A stretch of DNA of 28,502 bases, from the NCBI GenBank assembly GCA_934370915.1, contig CAKRNI010000006.1:1-28502 (forward strand), in the 5' to 3' direction. Below, one piece after another: positions 22,440-28,502 of the stretch; position 1 is the stretch's first letter, and each line of letters begins with the position of its first letter. The position numbers and the translations under genes are program-made. Origin of the DNA: an uncultured Lachnospiraceae bacterium. GTDB lineage: Bacteria; Bacillota; Clostridia; Lachnospirales; Lachnospiraceae. The notes beneath the pieces were generated by a model. It had not been told where the DNA came from. It searched no databases and saw nothing but the letters and a program-made list of their open reading frames with translations.

Positions 22440-22715
22440 TTAATTCTTCTCCTTTGAAATCTCCATGGAATCGATAATTCCGACGATGGCGCTATCGATG
22501 GGCGCGTCATCCTCACCGATCGCCCGTCTCGCCGTACTGCCGCTGACAACGAGTACCATCTCGCCGATTCCGGCTCCGACAGAGTCCGCCGCGACGAATG
22601 TTGCTCCCTTTCTCGTTGTCGTCGTCTCCTCACGGACGATCATAAGTTTATGTCCGTTTAATTTCTCTTCTTTTTTTGTCGCCCAGACATGACCGACCAC
22701 CTGACAGATCATCAT
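22440..22715 (-). CDS. eutN: Microcompartment vertex protein, EutN/CcmL family
   Basis: A 91-residue protein of the pentamer-forming EutN/CcmL/PduN family. It starts MICQVVGHVWATKKEEKLNG, has KLMIVREE and FVAADSVGAGIGEMVLVVSG, and ends in DAPIDSAIVGIIDSME. These features and length fit shell vertex caps. ATG 22715 or 22712 can serve, with GGGAGG about nine bases upstream. It is closely spaced between pduL (6 bases) and the pduS-like gene (1 base). Confidence 0.93.
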   Translation of the reverse strand: MMICQVVGHVWATKKEEKLNGHKLMIVREETTTTRKGATFVAADSVGAGIGEMVLVVSGSTARRAIGEDDAPIDSAIVGIIDSMEISKEKN

Positions 22716-22721
22716 CGCCTT

Positions 22722-23669
22722 TTACCTCCCAGTTTCCCACACAAGTTCCATCTTTTCCCGGCTGAAAATGTCCTTCGCAGACGGAGTAACGATCACGCCT
22801 TTCTTTATGGTAAGCGTTCCGCCTTTCTGTGCAGTCAGTTCTTTTGCGATTGCTTCCGTGATCAGCTTTCCGGTAAATACCAACTCTTCTTTTTCCTTCG
22901 GCTGTTCACATGGTTTTATTTCTTTTTCCGGCTTTGCTTCCGGACTCTTTTTCTCTTCCGCGCACGGTCCTACCGGCTTATTTTCCTTCGCCGGAGTCTG
23001 TTCCATGCTGCAGCACGGCGTCTGAAGCCGCATTCTCGCTGTCGCGTTCTTCGGCAGCATGCAGGCGTTCGCCTCGTCGTAGTCGATGTGCATCGCCAGT
23101 CCCGCTGTGGAGCTGACTCTGCAGATCACGTTCTCAAAGGTCGCCGGGCGCTCACCGCGGATCGTCACCGACACTCTCTGCCCATCGGAAACACCTGCCT
23201 TGTCGGCATCCTCCGGTGTGAGGTGGATGTGGGCCTGTGCCACGATGGCGCTGCCCTTCGCGTCGTAGACGCCTTCCGGTCCGATGATGTAGACATCACC
23301 GGCTCCTGCCAGGTCGCCTGACATCTTAAGCGGAGCTTTCACGCCAAGTGTTCTGGCATCCGTCGCCGAGAGTTCCACCTGCACGTAGGGGCGCTCCGGT
23401 CCCAGGACCGCCACATTCTCGATCCGTCCCTTTGGTGTGACAAGAGTCACGCGCTCTTCACTCAAAAACTGTCCCGGCTGGGAGAGCGGGCGCTTTGGCG
23501 TCAGCTTCTTTCCTTTGCCGAACAGCACTTCCACTGCTTTATCCGTCAGATGCACATGCTTTGCGGATACCTCAACGGGGAATTCCAGGTCCGGCTCCCG
23601 TCCCGGCATCCAGTTTCCGAATTCGGACAGTACGCGGAAGATGATCTCCTGAATCTGTTCTCTGTCCAC
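22722..23669 (-). CDS. pduL: PduL-type phosphotransacylase with C-terminal fused domain
   Basis: A 315-residue protein; ordinary PduL is about 210-230. Residues 1-18 (MDREQIQEIIFRVLSEFG) look like an amphipathic encapsulation helix. The two PduL beta-barrels hold the zinc and catalytic histidines: SAKHVHL (His38, His40), AHIHLTPEDA (His147, His149) and MHIDYDEANAC (His194). It turns acetyl-CoA and phosphate into acetyl phosphate inside the microcompartment. Beyond residue 220 a Lys/Glu/Pro-rich linker leads to about 45 residues with GVIVTPSAKDIF, similar to the N-terminus of the EutT next door. The start is GTG 23669 with GGAGG at six bases; one base separates it from eutT. Confidence 0.92.
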   Translation of the reverse strand: MDREQIQEIIFRVLSEFGNWMPGREPDLEFPVEVSAKHVHLTDKAVEVLFGKGKKLTPKRPLSQPGQFLSEERVTLVTPKGRIENVAVLGPERPYVQVELSATDARTLGVKAPLKMSGDLAGAGDVYIIGPEGVYDAKGSAIVAQAHIHLTPEDADKAGVSDGQRVSVTIRGERPATFENVICRVSSTAGLAMHIDYDEANACMLPKNATARMRLQTPCCSMEQTPAKENKPVGPCAEEKKSPEAKPEKEIKPCEQPKEKEELVFTGKLITEAIAKELTAQKGGTLTIKKGVIVTPSAKDIFSREKMELVWETGR

Positions 23670-23670
23670 G

Positions 23671-24411
23671 TTATTCCTCCATCTTGTCGTAATAGCCGGA
23701 AAGCAGGCGGCAGAACACTACATAGACTCCGCTGCTCAGCCGGTTTAACGCCTTTATAATTCCAAAATCCTTTTCTTCATCCTCAAACGCATTTGCCGCC
23801 GCAAGCTCCACTTCCCGGATCTCTGCCCGCAAAAGGTTCAGTTCCAGGGCCGTTTTCCCCATCGACGCGTCCGGGATCGGGTGGTTCATCCCAAATGTCT
23901 CCTTCACCTGGTGGGACATCCGGTGGATCTCCTTCTCATCCAGACCGAAGAGATAAAATTCTTTGATTTCCTCTTCCTTCACCTCGGAACCCAGGACTTC
24001 CCTGAGTCCGTTTAAGATGTCAGCGAGATCTTTATAAAATCCCGCCTCATTCCGGTATTCCGCCATCAGAAGAAGGACCTTCGCCTGGATCGTGTCCACC
24101 TTGCCCCGGAAGACGATCCTCGGATGTGTTTTCATCACCAGAAGATTTCCCCTGAGGTGGGTCATGTTCTCCGGTTTTTCCCGGTATCCCTCTCCTGTCT
24201 CTGCATCAATGTAGGTATGGTCTCCCTGTTTCTTTACCGGTGTCCTGGTCATGGACTTCTTTTCCTCAGAATCGATGACCATGGACACTCCCTTTTCCCG
24301 CAGAAAGTCTTTTGCCATCGGCGTGACAAATGTTCCGGCTTCCACATGGTACACCCCGTCTTTCGGGGCTTTCCACTTCGCCCGAAGCTCCATTTCCGTC
24401 AATACTTTCAT
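23671..24411 (-). CDS. eutT: EutT-type cobalamin adenosyltransferase
   Basis: A 246-residue protein with a PduO/EutT-like helical C-terminal domain. The segments MTHLRGNLLVMKTHPRIVFR and GKVDTIQAKVLLLMAEYR correspond to the ATP and B12 binding parts of EutT. The enzyme transfers adenosyl from ATP to corrinoid to make the ethanolamine lyase cofactor. The Salmonella CCxxC iron/zinc motif is absent; only one cysteine is seen, near the C-terminus, so this is a metal-motif-free class like some Gram-positive EutTs. The N-terminus has a short AGTFVTPMAKDFLREKG domain seen in several microcompartment proteins. It lies 19 bases after a shell gene and one base before pduL. Confidence 0.87.
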   Translation of the reverse strand: MKVLTEMELRAKWKAPKDGVYHVEAGTFVTPMAKDFLREKGVSMVIDSEEKKSMTRTPVKKQGDHTYIDAETGEGYREKPENMTHLRGNLLVMKTHPRIVFRGKVDTIQAKVLLLMAEYRNEAGFYKDLADILNGLREVLGSEVKEEEIKEFYLFGLDEKEIHRMSHQVKETFGMNHPIPDASMGKTALELNLLRAEIREVELAAANAFEDEEKDFGIIKALNRLSSGVYVVFCRLLSGYYDKMEE

Positions 24412-24430
24412 GCGCTGTTTCCTTTACGTT

Positions 24431-24724
24431 TTATTCTGTGATCACGCTCACATGCGGAAGAATGGACTCAACTTCGCCGTGCGGACGAGGAATTACATGT
24501 ACGGATACGAGATTTCCGACTTTTCCTGCTGCCGCTGCGCCCGCGTCTGTTGCTGCCTTTACCGCTGCTACATCGCCGCGTACCATTACGGTTACAAGTC
24601 CGCCGCCGATGTGTTCCTTACCGATCAGAGTTACATCGGCTGCCTTTACCATTGCATCGGCTGCCTCGATGGCGCCGACAAGTCCTTTTGTTTCGATCAT
24701 TCCAAGTGCCAGTAATGATGCCAT
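24431..24724 (-). CDS. eutM: Hexameric microcompartment shell protein (EutM/PduA type), copy 2
   Basis: A 97-residue BMC-H protein: [20 protein letters not shown], then [20 protein letters not shown] and [18 protein letters not shown]. The pore loop region KEHIGGGL is standard for EutM/PduA. It builds the flat shell facets. It is nearly identical to copy 1 immediately upstream, differing mainly at charged surface residues and in a longer tail (HVSVITE), so it is a recent tandem duplicate. A hairpin lies in the 117-base gap between them. Confidence 0.95.
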   Translation of the reverse strand: MASLLALGMIETKGLVGAIEAADAMVKAADVTLIGKEHIGGGLVTVMVRGDVAAVKAATDAGAAAAGKVGNLVSVHVIPRPHGEVESILPHVSVITE

Positions 24725-24747
24725 GTTCTTTTCCTCCTGCTGCTCCT

Positions 24748-24781
24748 GACAGTGATGCCGCCTTATATGCCTGCGGCTGTC
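24748..24781 (-). other. Hairpin between the two eutM genes
   Basis: GACA (24748-24751) with TGTC (24778-24781) and, inside, GCCGC (24757-24761) with GCGGC (24773-24777) enclose an 11-base loop just upstream of the copy 2 ribosome site. It could set the copy 1 to copy 2 ratio by protecting or slowing the message. No uridine tract is present. Confidence 0.5.
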
Positions 24782-24841
24782 CTGTAAATTTCGTTTTTAT
24801 TTCCGCTTCTCTGCGATCATATGTTCCAAACCGGCTGCTTT

Positions 24842-25126
24842 TTATTCACCCAGCTTCGGAAGAATGGACTCAACCTCTGCATGCGGACGCGGGATAACGT
24901 GTACAGATACAAGCTCACCTACACGGCCTGCTGCTGCCGCGCCTGCGTCTGTTGCTGCCTTTACGGCTCCTACATCGCCGCGTACCATTACGGTTACAAG
25001 TCCGCCGCCGACATGTACTTTACCGATCAGGGTCACGTTTGCTGCCTTTACCATTGCATCGGCTGCTTCGATGGATCCTACTAAACCTTTTGTCTCTACC
25101 ATTCCGAGTGCTAATAATGTTGCCAT
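24842..25126 (-). CDS. eutM: Hexameric microcompartment shell protein (EutM/PduA type), copy 1
   Basis: A 94-residue BMC-H protein beginning [20 protein letters not shown], with [20 protein letters not shown] and a C-terminal [10 protein letters not shown]. It is the typical length for EutM. It is the first of two tandem hexamer genes, so expression is probably the highest of the shell components. The ribosome site AGGAGGAAATAG precedes ATG 25126. About 125 AT-rich bases separate it from the aldehyde dehydrogenase gene, with no clear hairpin. Confidence 0.95.
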   Translation of the reverse strand: MATLLALGMVETKGLVGSIEAADAMVKAANVTLIGKVHVGGGLVTVMVRGDVGAVKAATDAGAAAAGRVGELVSVHVIPRPHAEVESILPKLGE

Positions 25127-25250
25127 AATCTATTTCCTCCTGTTTTATGTATGATTTCTTAATTGTTTATTCTTTTTGGCTTTTTGCGTATTTTTATGCT
25201 TTTATGACTTCTCTCGTGAAAATATTTTATCTGATTTTTCAGCGTTTCCT

Positions 25251-26750
25251 TTATTTTCCAAGTCCTGCCCCGAGACGTTTCATGATCTCTCTTGTGATGG
25301 CCTCGATGTCCTCAGCGGAGAGGTCTGTCTTTGTGCCGCATCCGCAGGACGGCTCATCCTTCGGAACCGGGCTGCCTTTTCTCAGGTCTTCCAGTTCGCA
25401 GAGGCCCCATGCCACGCGGCGGATATTGACGAGGTTCATCGGTGTGATGTTGTCGGATGTGGCACTTCCGCCCACAGCACCACAGCCAAGTGTCAGTGCC
25501 GGTGCAAGTCCAGTGCTGGCTCCGACTCCGCCGAGAGCGCCCGGTGTGTTGACAAGGATCCGGGATACCGGTTTTCTCAGTGCGAACTCGCGGACAACGT
25601 CCTTATTCTTTGTGTGGAGCGTCATCGTATGTCCGGCACCCTCATTCTGAAGGATGCGGATGCTGAGCTCACATGCTGCCTCCCAGCCGTCCACGGTGAA
25701 GAACGCGATCACCGGGCAGAGCTTTTCTCTGGAGTACGGGTTCTTCTTGTTGACGTTCATCGGATCCTGCTCGGATACGAGAAGCTTTGTTCCTGCCGGA
25801 ACCGTGATTCCAGCCATCTCAGCGATCTTTAAAGCGGTCCTTCCGACGATCTTCGGATTCATGGTTCCATTTGCGCGAAGAAGGAATCCTGAAAGCTTGT
25901 CGGACTGTTCTTTTGTTAAGAAGTATCCGCCCTGCTTCTTTAATTCCTCTTTTACCTGATCAGCGATTCCTGTCTCTGTGACGATGGACTGCTCGGACGC
26001 GCAGATCGTTCCGTTGTCAAAGGTCTTGGAATCCATGATCCGCTTTACGGCTAACGGGATGTCCGCACTGCCCTCAATGTAGGAAGGACCGTTTCCGGGA
26101 CCAACGCCCAGAGCCGGATTTCCGGAAGAGTATGCCGCATGGACCATCGCCTCACCTCCTGTGGCGAGAATGATGCTGACGTCCGGGTGCTTTAAGAGGG
26201 CATCCGTTGCCTGGACCGTTGTGAGACTCACGCAGTTTACGGTTCCCTCCGGTGCTCCTGCCCGCTCCGCTGCTTCCTTCACGATCTTATAAGTCGCTGT
26301 AATGCAGTTTTTTGCTCCCGGATGTGGGCTGATCACGATGGCATTGCCGGCTTTGATGGAAATGATGCTCTTATACATCACGGTGGAAGTCGGGTTTGTG
26401 GATGGGATCAGGGCTGCTACAACACCCATCGGGACACCGATCTCCGTCACCTTTGTCTCCTCATTCTCACTTAAAACGCCGACGGTCTTCATATTCTTTA
26501 CAGATTCCCAGGTGATGGCACTGCCAAGCTTATTTTTTAAGACCTTGTCTTCCCATTTACCAAATCCGGTCTCCTGAACTGCCATCTTCGCTAACTCCTC
26601 GGCATGATCCATACATGCGCATGCGATGGATGCACAGATTGCGTCGAGCTTTTCCTGTGGAAATGTGCAGAGGATCTTTTCCGCCTCTTTTGCTTTTGCA
26701 ACCAGATCCCTGACCTCCTGGATCGACTGCAGATCACGATCAATATTCAC
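25251..26750 (-). CDS. eutE: CoA-acylating acetaldehyde dehydrogenase (EutE/PduP type) with C-terminal encapsulation helix
   Basis: A 499-residue protein of the aldehyde dehydrogenase superfamily. The catalytic cysteine is Cys250 in FDNGTICASEQS; cofactor segments include LIPSTNPTSTVMYKSIISIK and ILATGGEAMV. It converts acetaldehyde, CoA and NAD+ to acetyl-CoA and NADH inside the shell. Unlike Salmonella PduP, no obvious N-terminal encapsulation peptide is seen. Instead, after a Cys/Gly-rich linker (SCGCGTKTD), the last residues form an amphipathic helix LSAEDIEAITREIMKRLGAG. The start is GTG 26750 with AAAGGAG ten bases upstream. It follows eutL by 50 bases. Confidence 0.93.
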   Translation of the reverse strand: MNIDRDLQSIQEVRDLVAKAKEAEKILCTFPQEKLDAICASIACACMDHAEELAKMAVQETGFGKWEDKVLKNKLGSAITWESVKNMKTVGVLSENEETKVTEIGVPMGVVAALIPSTNPTSTVMYKSIISIKAGNAIVISPHPGAKNCITATYKIVKEAAERAGAPEGTVNCVSLTTVQATDALLKHPDVSIILATGGEAMVHAAYSSGNPALGVGPGNGPSYIEGSADIPLAVKRIMDSKTFDNGTICASEQSIVTETGIADQVKEELKKQGGYFLTKEQSDKLSGFLLRANGTMNPKIVGRTALKIAEMAGITVPAGTKLLVSEQDPMNVNKKNPYSREKLCPVIAFFTVDGWEAACELSIRILQNEGAGHTMTLHTKNKDVVREFALRKPVSRILVNTPGALGGVGASTGLAPALTLGCGAVGGSATSDNITPMNLVNIRRVAWGLCELEDLRKGSPVPKDEPSCGCGTKTDLSAEDIEAITREIMKRLGAGLGK

Positions 26751-26800
26751 GATCTGACCACTCCTTTCTGTTCGTATCTCTATTTAAATCTTTCATTTTT

Positions 26801-27454
26801 TCAATATGCCAACGGATCATCTGCGATCCTGCAAACCGCGTCGGCGAAGGCGTCGCATGCCGCCTGGCAGGATGCCTGGCTTCCCGTCAGGAGCCCGCCC
26901 GCGAAGTTCGTCTCTGTCGGCGGTCCGTAGTATAGGGAAAGTTCCACATCCGCTGCCTTTAACGCCGCATCTAATCCCACGGAAGCTTCCAAAGGCGGCG
27001 CGATCAGATACGCCATCGGTGTTCCCTCGGGGACGCCCGCCTGTTCGGAGAGGTACGTTCCCGTTCTGGAAATACAGTGGGCGAAGTAGACCACGGTTCC
27101 TTCCTCGTTCGCCTCGTAGAAGTGGGCGTCGTTCTCGATTAAGGAGAATGCCGCCTGGAGTCCGCTTCTCACTTCCTCCGGGTCGGGTCCTGAGAGGATT
27201 CCGATGAACTCTCCCGCAAGCGCCGTGCTGGCGTTTCCGGATCCCGCGTACATGCTCTTCGCGTAGGCCACATGGACATCGGCTTTCTTTGTCGCCTCAT
27301 CCACCGCCGTGTAGGACACATCGTCGCAGTCTGTGGTGAAGATTCCAAGGCTCTTGTCTCCCAGACGGACATCCAGGTTCTTTAAGAGCATGGGATCCGC
27401 GTTCGGGATGATCCGCACTGCCAGGATCTTCGTGTTTAACTGTTTTCCTGCCAT
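26801..27454 (-). CDS. eutL: Trimeric microcompartment shell protein EutL
   Basis: A 217-residue tandem-BMC protein, the normal EutL length. Motifs: AVRIIPNADPMLLKNLDV near the start, GIFTTDCDDVSYTAVDEATK, YAGSGNASTALAGEFIGILS and the final YYGPPTETNFAGGLLTGSQA. EutL trimers have a gated central pore for larger metabolites such as cofactors. It lies eight bases after eutC. This protein, with EutBC, is strong evidence that the compartment is for ethanolamine. Confidence 0.95.
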   Translation of the reverse strand: MAGKQLNTKILAVRIIPNADPMLLKNLDVRLGDKSLGIFTTDCDDVSYTAVDEATKKADVHVAYAKSMYAGSGNASTALAGEFIGILSGPDPEEVRSGLQAAFSLIENDAHFYEANEEGTVVYFAHCISRTGTYLSEQAGVPEGTPMAYLIAPPLEASVGLDAALKAADVELSLYYGPPTETNFAGGLLTGSQASCQAACDAFADAVCRIADDPLAY

Positions 27455-27462
27455 AGCGCCTC

Positions 27463-28470
27463 CTACTTCTTAAGATCGACACCGCTGGCCTTTTTCTCTA
27501 AGATCAGGGCTAAAAGATCAACGATGTAAGCGCCCGCCTCGACGGCCGGAACGCCGTTTTTGTGGATGTTGGAGACAACGGTTCTTCTCGCCTCCGGCAT
27601 TCCTACTGTCGCCATATAGGAGATGTAGGCGCTCATGCTCTCCGCCGTCGCGAGACCCGGCCGCTCTCCGATAAAGGAGCAGACGATCTTGGCATTTAAG
27701 AGCTCCGAGATCTGGTCCTGGGCAGCGACTCTTCCGAATTTTACGAAGATCGGCGTTCCCGTGCTAATCCCTTTTTCCTTCAGCCCTTCCATCACGATGG
27801 GCAGGATCTTCGGCGCGTTTGCCTCGATGGAAGAAGAGGAAAGTCCGTCGCTCACGATGATCTGGACATCGATGTCATGAAGACAATGTTTGGAGATTTC
27901 TTTCTTCGTCTCATCCGAAAAATCTCTTCCGAGATCCGGTCTCGTGAGGAACACATTTTTATCTTCACAAAGCGTCTTCACCGGGAACAGTCCAAGATCG
28001 GAAACCAGTTTCTCGCTGACGTCCATCATAACCGCATCCCTCGCTGCCGCATGGTCCGCGCGAAGCTTCAAGAGCGTCTGTGTCTTTAATCTCGGGCCGC
28101 ACCGTCCGACCCCGATCCTGGCGGTCGTCTTCGCCATCATCCGCTGTAAGGCGTCCGGATCCTGGGGATCATCGATGAGCGGTGCCCGCCAGTCTCTTTC
28201 TTTCAATTCGTCCTCTCCGGCTCCGCTCTCCGCCGTTCCGTTTTCATTCTTCGGAACACTTCCGGCTGCCGCCTCGAGGATCTCCTGTTCCTGTTTCTTT
28301 CTGTTCTCTCTCACGGAAGCTTCCGCCTTCACGTCAGCGACACCGGAGAGCCCCGGAATTTCTCTTACCGGCTTTTCCACGGACTTTTTTTCTTCTTTCC
28401 CAGACTTAAATCCCGCCAGGATCTCATCCGCGATCCGGTCGATCTCTTCTTTACTCAGCACTCCGATCAC
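27463..28470 (-). CDS. eutC: Ethanolamine ammonia-lyase small subunit
   Basis: A 335-residue protein; the usual length is near 295. The catalytic subunit fold starts near residue 95, with ARIGVGRCGPRLKTQTLLKL, RADHAAARDAV, CLHDIDVQIIVSDGLSSSSI and FIGERPGLATAESMSAYISY. With EutB it forms the adenosylcobalamin-dependent lyase that makes acetaldehyde and ammonia. The N-terminal helix (LSKEEIDRIADEILAGFKSG) resembles a targeting peptide and is followed by a long Lys/Glu/Gly/Ala linker. The GTG start overlaps the eutB stop by four bases (GTGA). The extra length lies in the linker. Confidence 0.95.
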   Translation of the reverse strand: MIGVLSKEEIDRIADEILAGFKSGKEEKKSVEKPVREIPGLSGVADVKAEASVRENRKKQEQEILEAAAGSVPKNENGTAESGAGEDELKERDWRAPLIDDPQDPDALQRMMAKTTARIGVGRCGPRLKTQTLLKLRADHAAARDAVMMDVSEKLVSDLGLFPVKTLCEDKNVFLTRPDLGRDFSDETKKEISKHCLHDIDVQIIVSDGLSSSSIEANAPKILPIVMEGLKEKGISTGTPIFVKFGRVAAQDQISELLNAKIVCSFIGERPGLATAESMSAYISYMATVGMPEARRTVVSNIHKNGVPAVEAGAYIVDLLALILEKKASGVDLKK

Positions 28471-28502
28471 CGCCCTTTCTTCATGAAGATCGTCGGATCT
28501 CC
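28467..28502 (-). CDS. eutB: Ethanolamine ammonia-lyase large subunit, last residues only
   Basis: The final 11 codons and stop (GDPTIFMKKGR) read into eutC with a four-base GTGA overlap. Identity rests mainly on position before eutC and the coupled overlap, because too little sequence remains for motif recognition. The gene continues beyond the right edge. Confidence 0.7.
   Translation of the reverse strand, partial: GDPTIFMKKGR

Noticed and set aside
22439..22633. N-terminal extension of the PduS-like protein
   Set aside because: The extra 65 residues are an arginine-rich shadow of eutN; ATG 22438 begins at the conserved family start.
25127..25250. EutV-type ANTAR antitermination hairpins in the eut operon
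   Set aside because: Gaps at 20009-20101, 24725-24841, 25127-25250 and 26751-26800 were read. I could not see paired hexaloop stems with terminators; EutVW genes may lie beyond the right edge.
1..28502. CRISPR arrays, tRNA, rRNA, intact insertion sequences
   Set aside because: No spaced repeats, tRNA-like cloverleaf, rRNA segments or full transposase genes were seen.

Overview
The window looks like chromosomal DNA from an anaerobic, gut-type Bacillota, probably Clostridia near Lachnospiraceae. The signs are strong GGAGG-type ribosome sites, tightly packed operons, an ethanolamine microcompartment locus of the clostridial kind, and TRAP, NMT1-type and AGCS transporters. The genus cannot be named from sequence alone. 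Almost everything is on the minus strand; only a lipoprotein gene (385-1383) and a peptidase C26 gene (17306-18055) are on the plus strand.

Layout. (1) 1-1525: start of an O-acetylhomoserine sulfhydrylase gene, a divergent solute-binding lipoprotein, and a bidirectional terminator. (2) 1529-7935: a seven-gene minus-strand operon for RraA-fold protein, DctP, DctQ, DctM, nitrilase-family amidase, creatininase-family amidohydrolase and an EamA exporter. It starts at a consensus sigma-54 promoter (7920-7935). (3) 8074-10189: paired 16-bp upstream sites and the gene of a sigma-54 activator. (4) 10309-12164: a second RraA paralogue and a GntR/FCD regulator linked by GGTATACC-type operators. (5) 12303-14192: an AT-rich island with a truncated Rpn nuclease remnant and a three-gene toxin-antitoxin-chaperone (TAC) module (HigB-like toxin, HigA-like antitoxin, SecB-like chaperone). 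Near-identical hairpins flank it. (6) 14187-18143: an EutH-type ethanolamine permease, an AGCS amino acid symporter with a structured leader, and a divergent PuuD-like hydrolase. (7) 18170-28502: a MerR regulator fused to a zinc ribbon and a methyltransferase-like domain, then (read right to left) eutB (end only), eutC, eutL, aldehyde dehydrogenase, two eutM-type hexamer genes, eutT, pduL, eutN, pduS-like, pduT-like, eutS and eutP.

How it works together. Ethanolamine lyase (EutBC, with adenosylcobalamin made via EutT and a PduS-like reductase) gives acetaldehyde and ammonia inside a protein shell (EutL, EutM x2, EutS, EutN, PduT-like). The CoA-acylating aldehyde dehydrogenase and PduL convert acetaldehyde to acetyl-CoA and acetyl phosphate, and EutH brings in ethanolamine. 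The left operon looks like a separate, sigma-54-controlled route that imports an unknown carboxylated, amide-containing compound and cuts its C-N bonds. The items most worth following up are the TAC module, the sigma-54 amidohydrolase/TRAP/RraA operon, the MerR-methyltransferase fusion and the PduL fusion.
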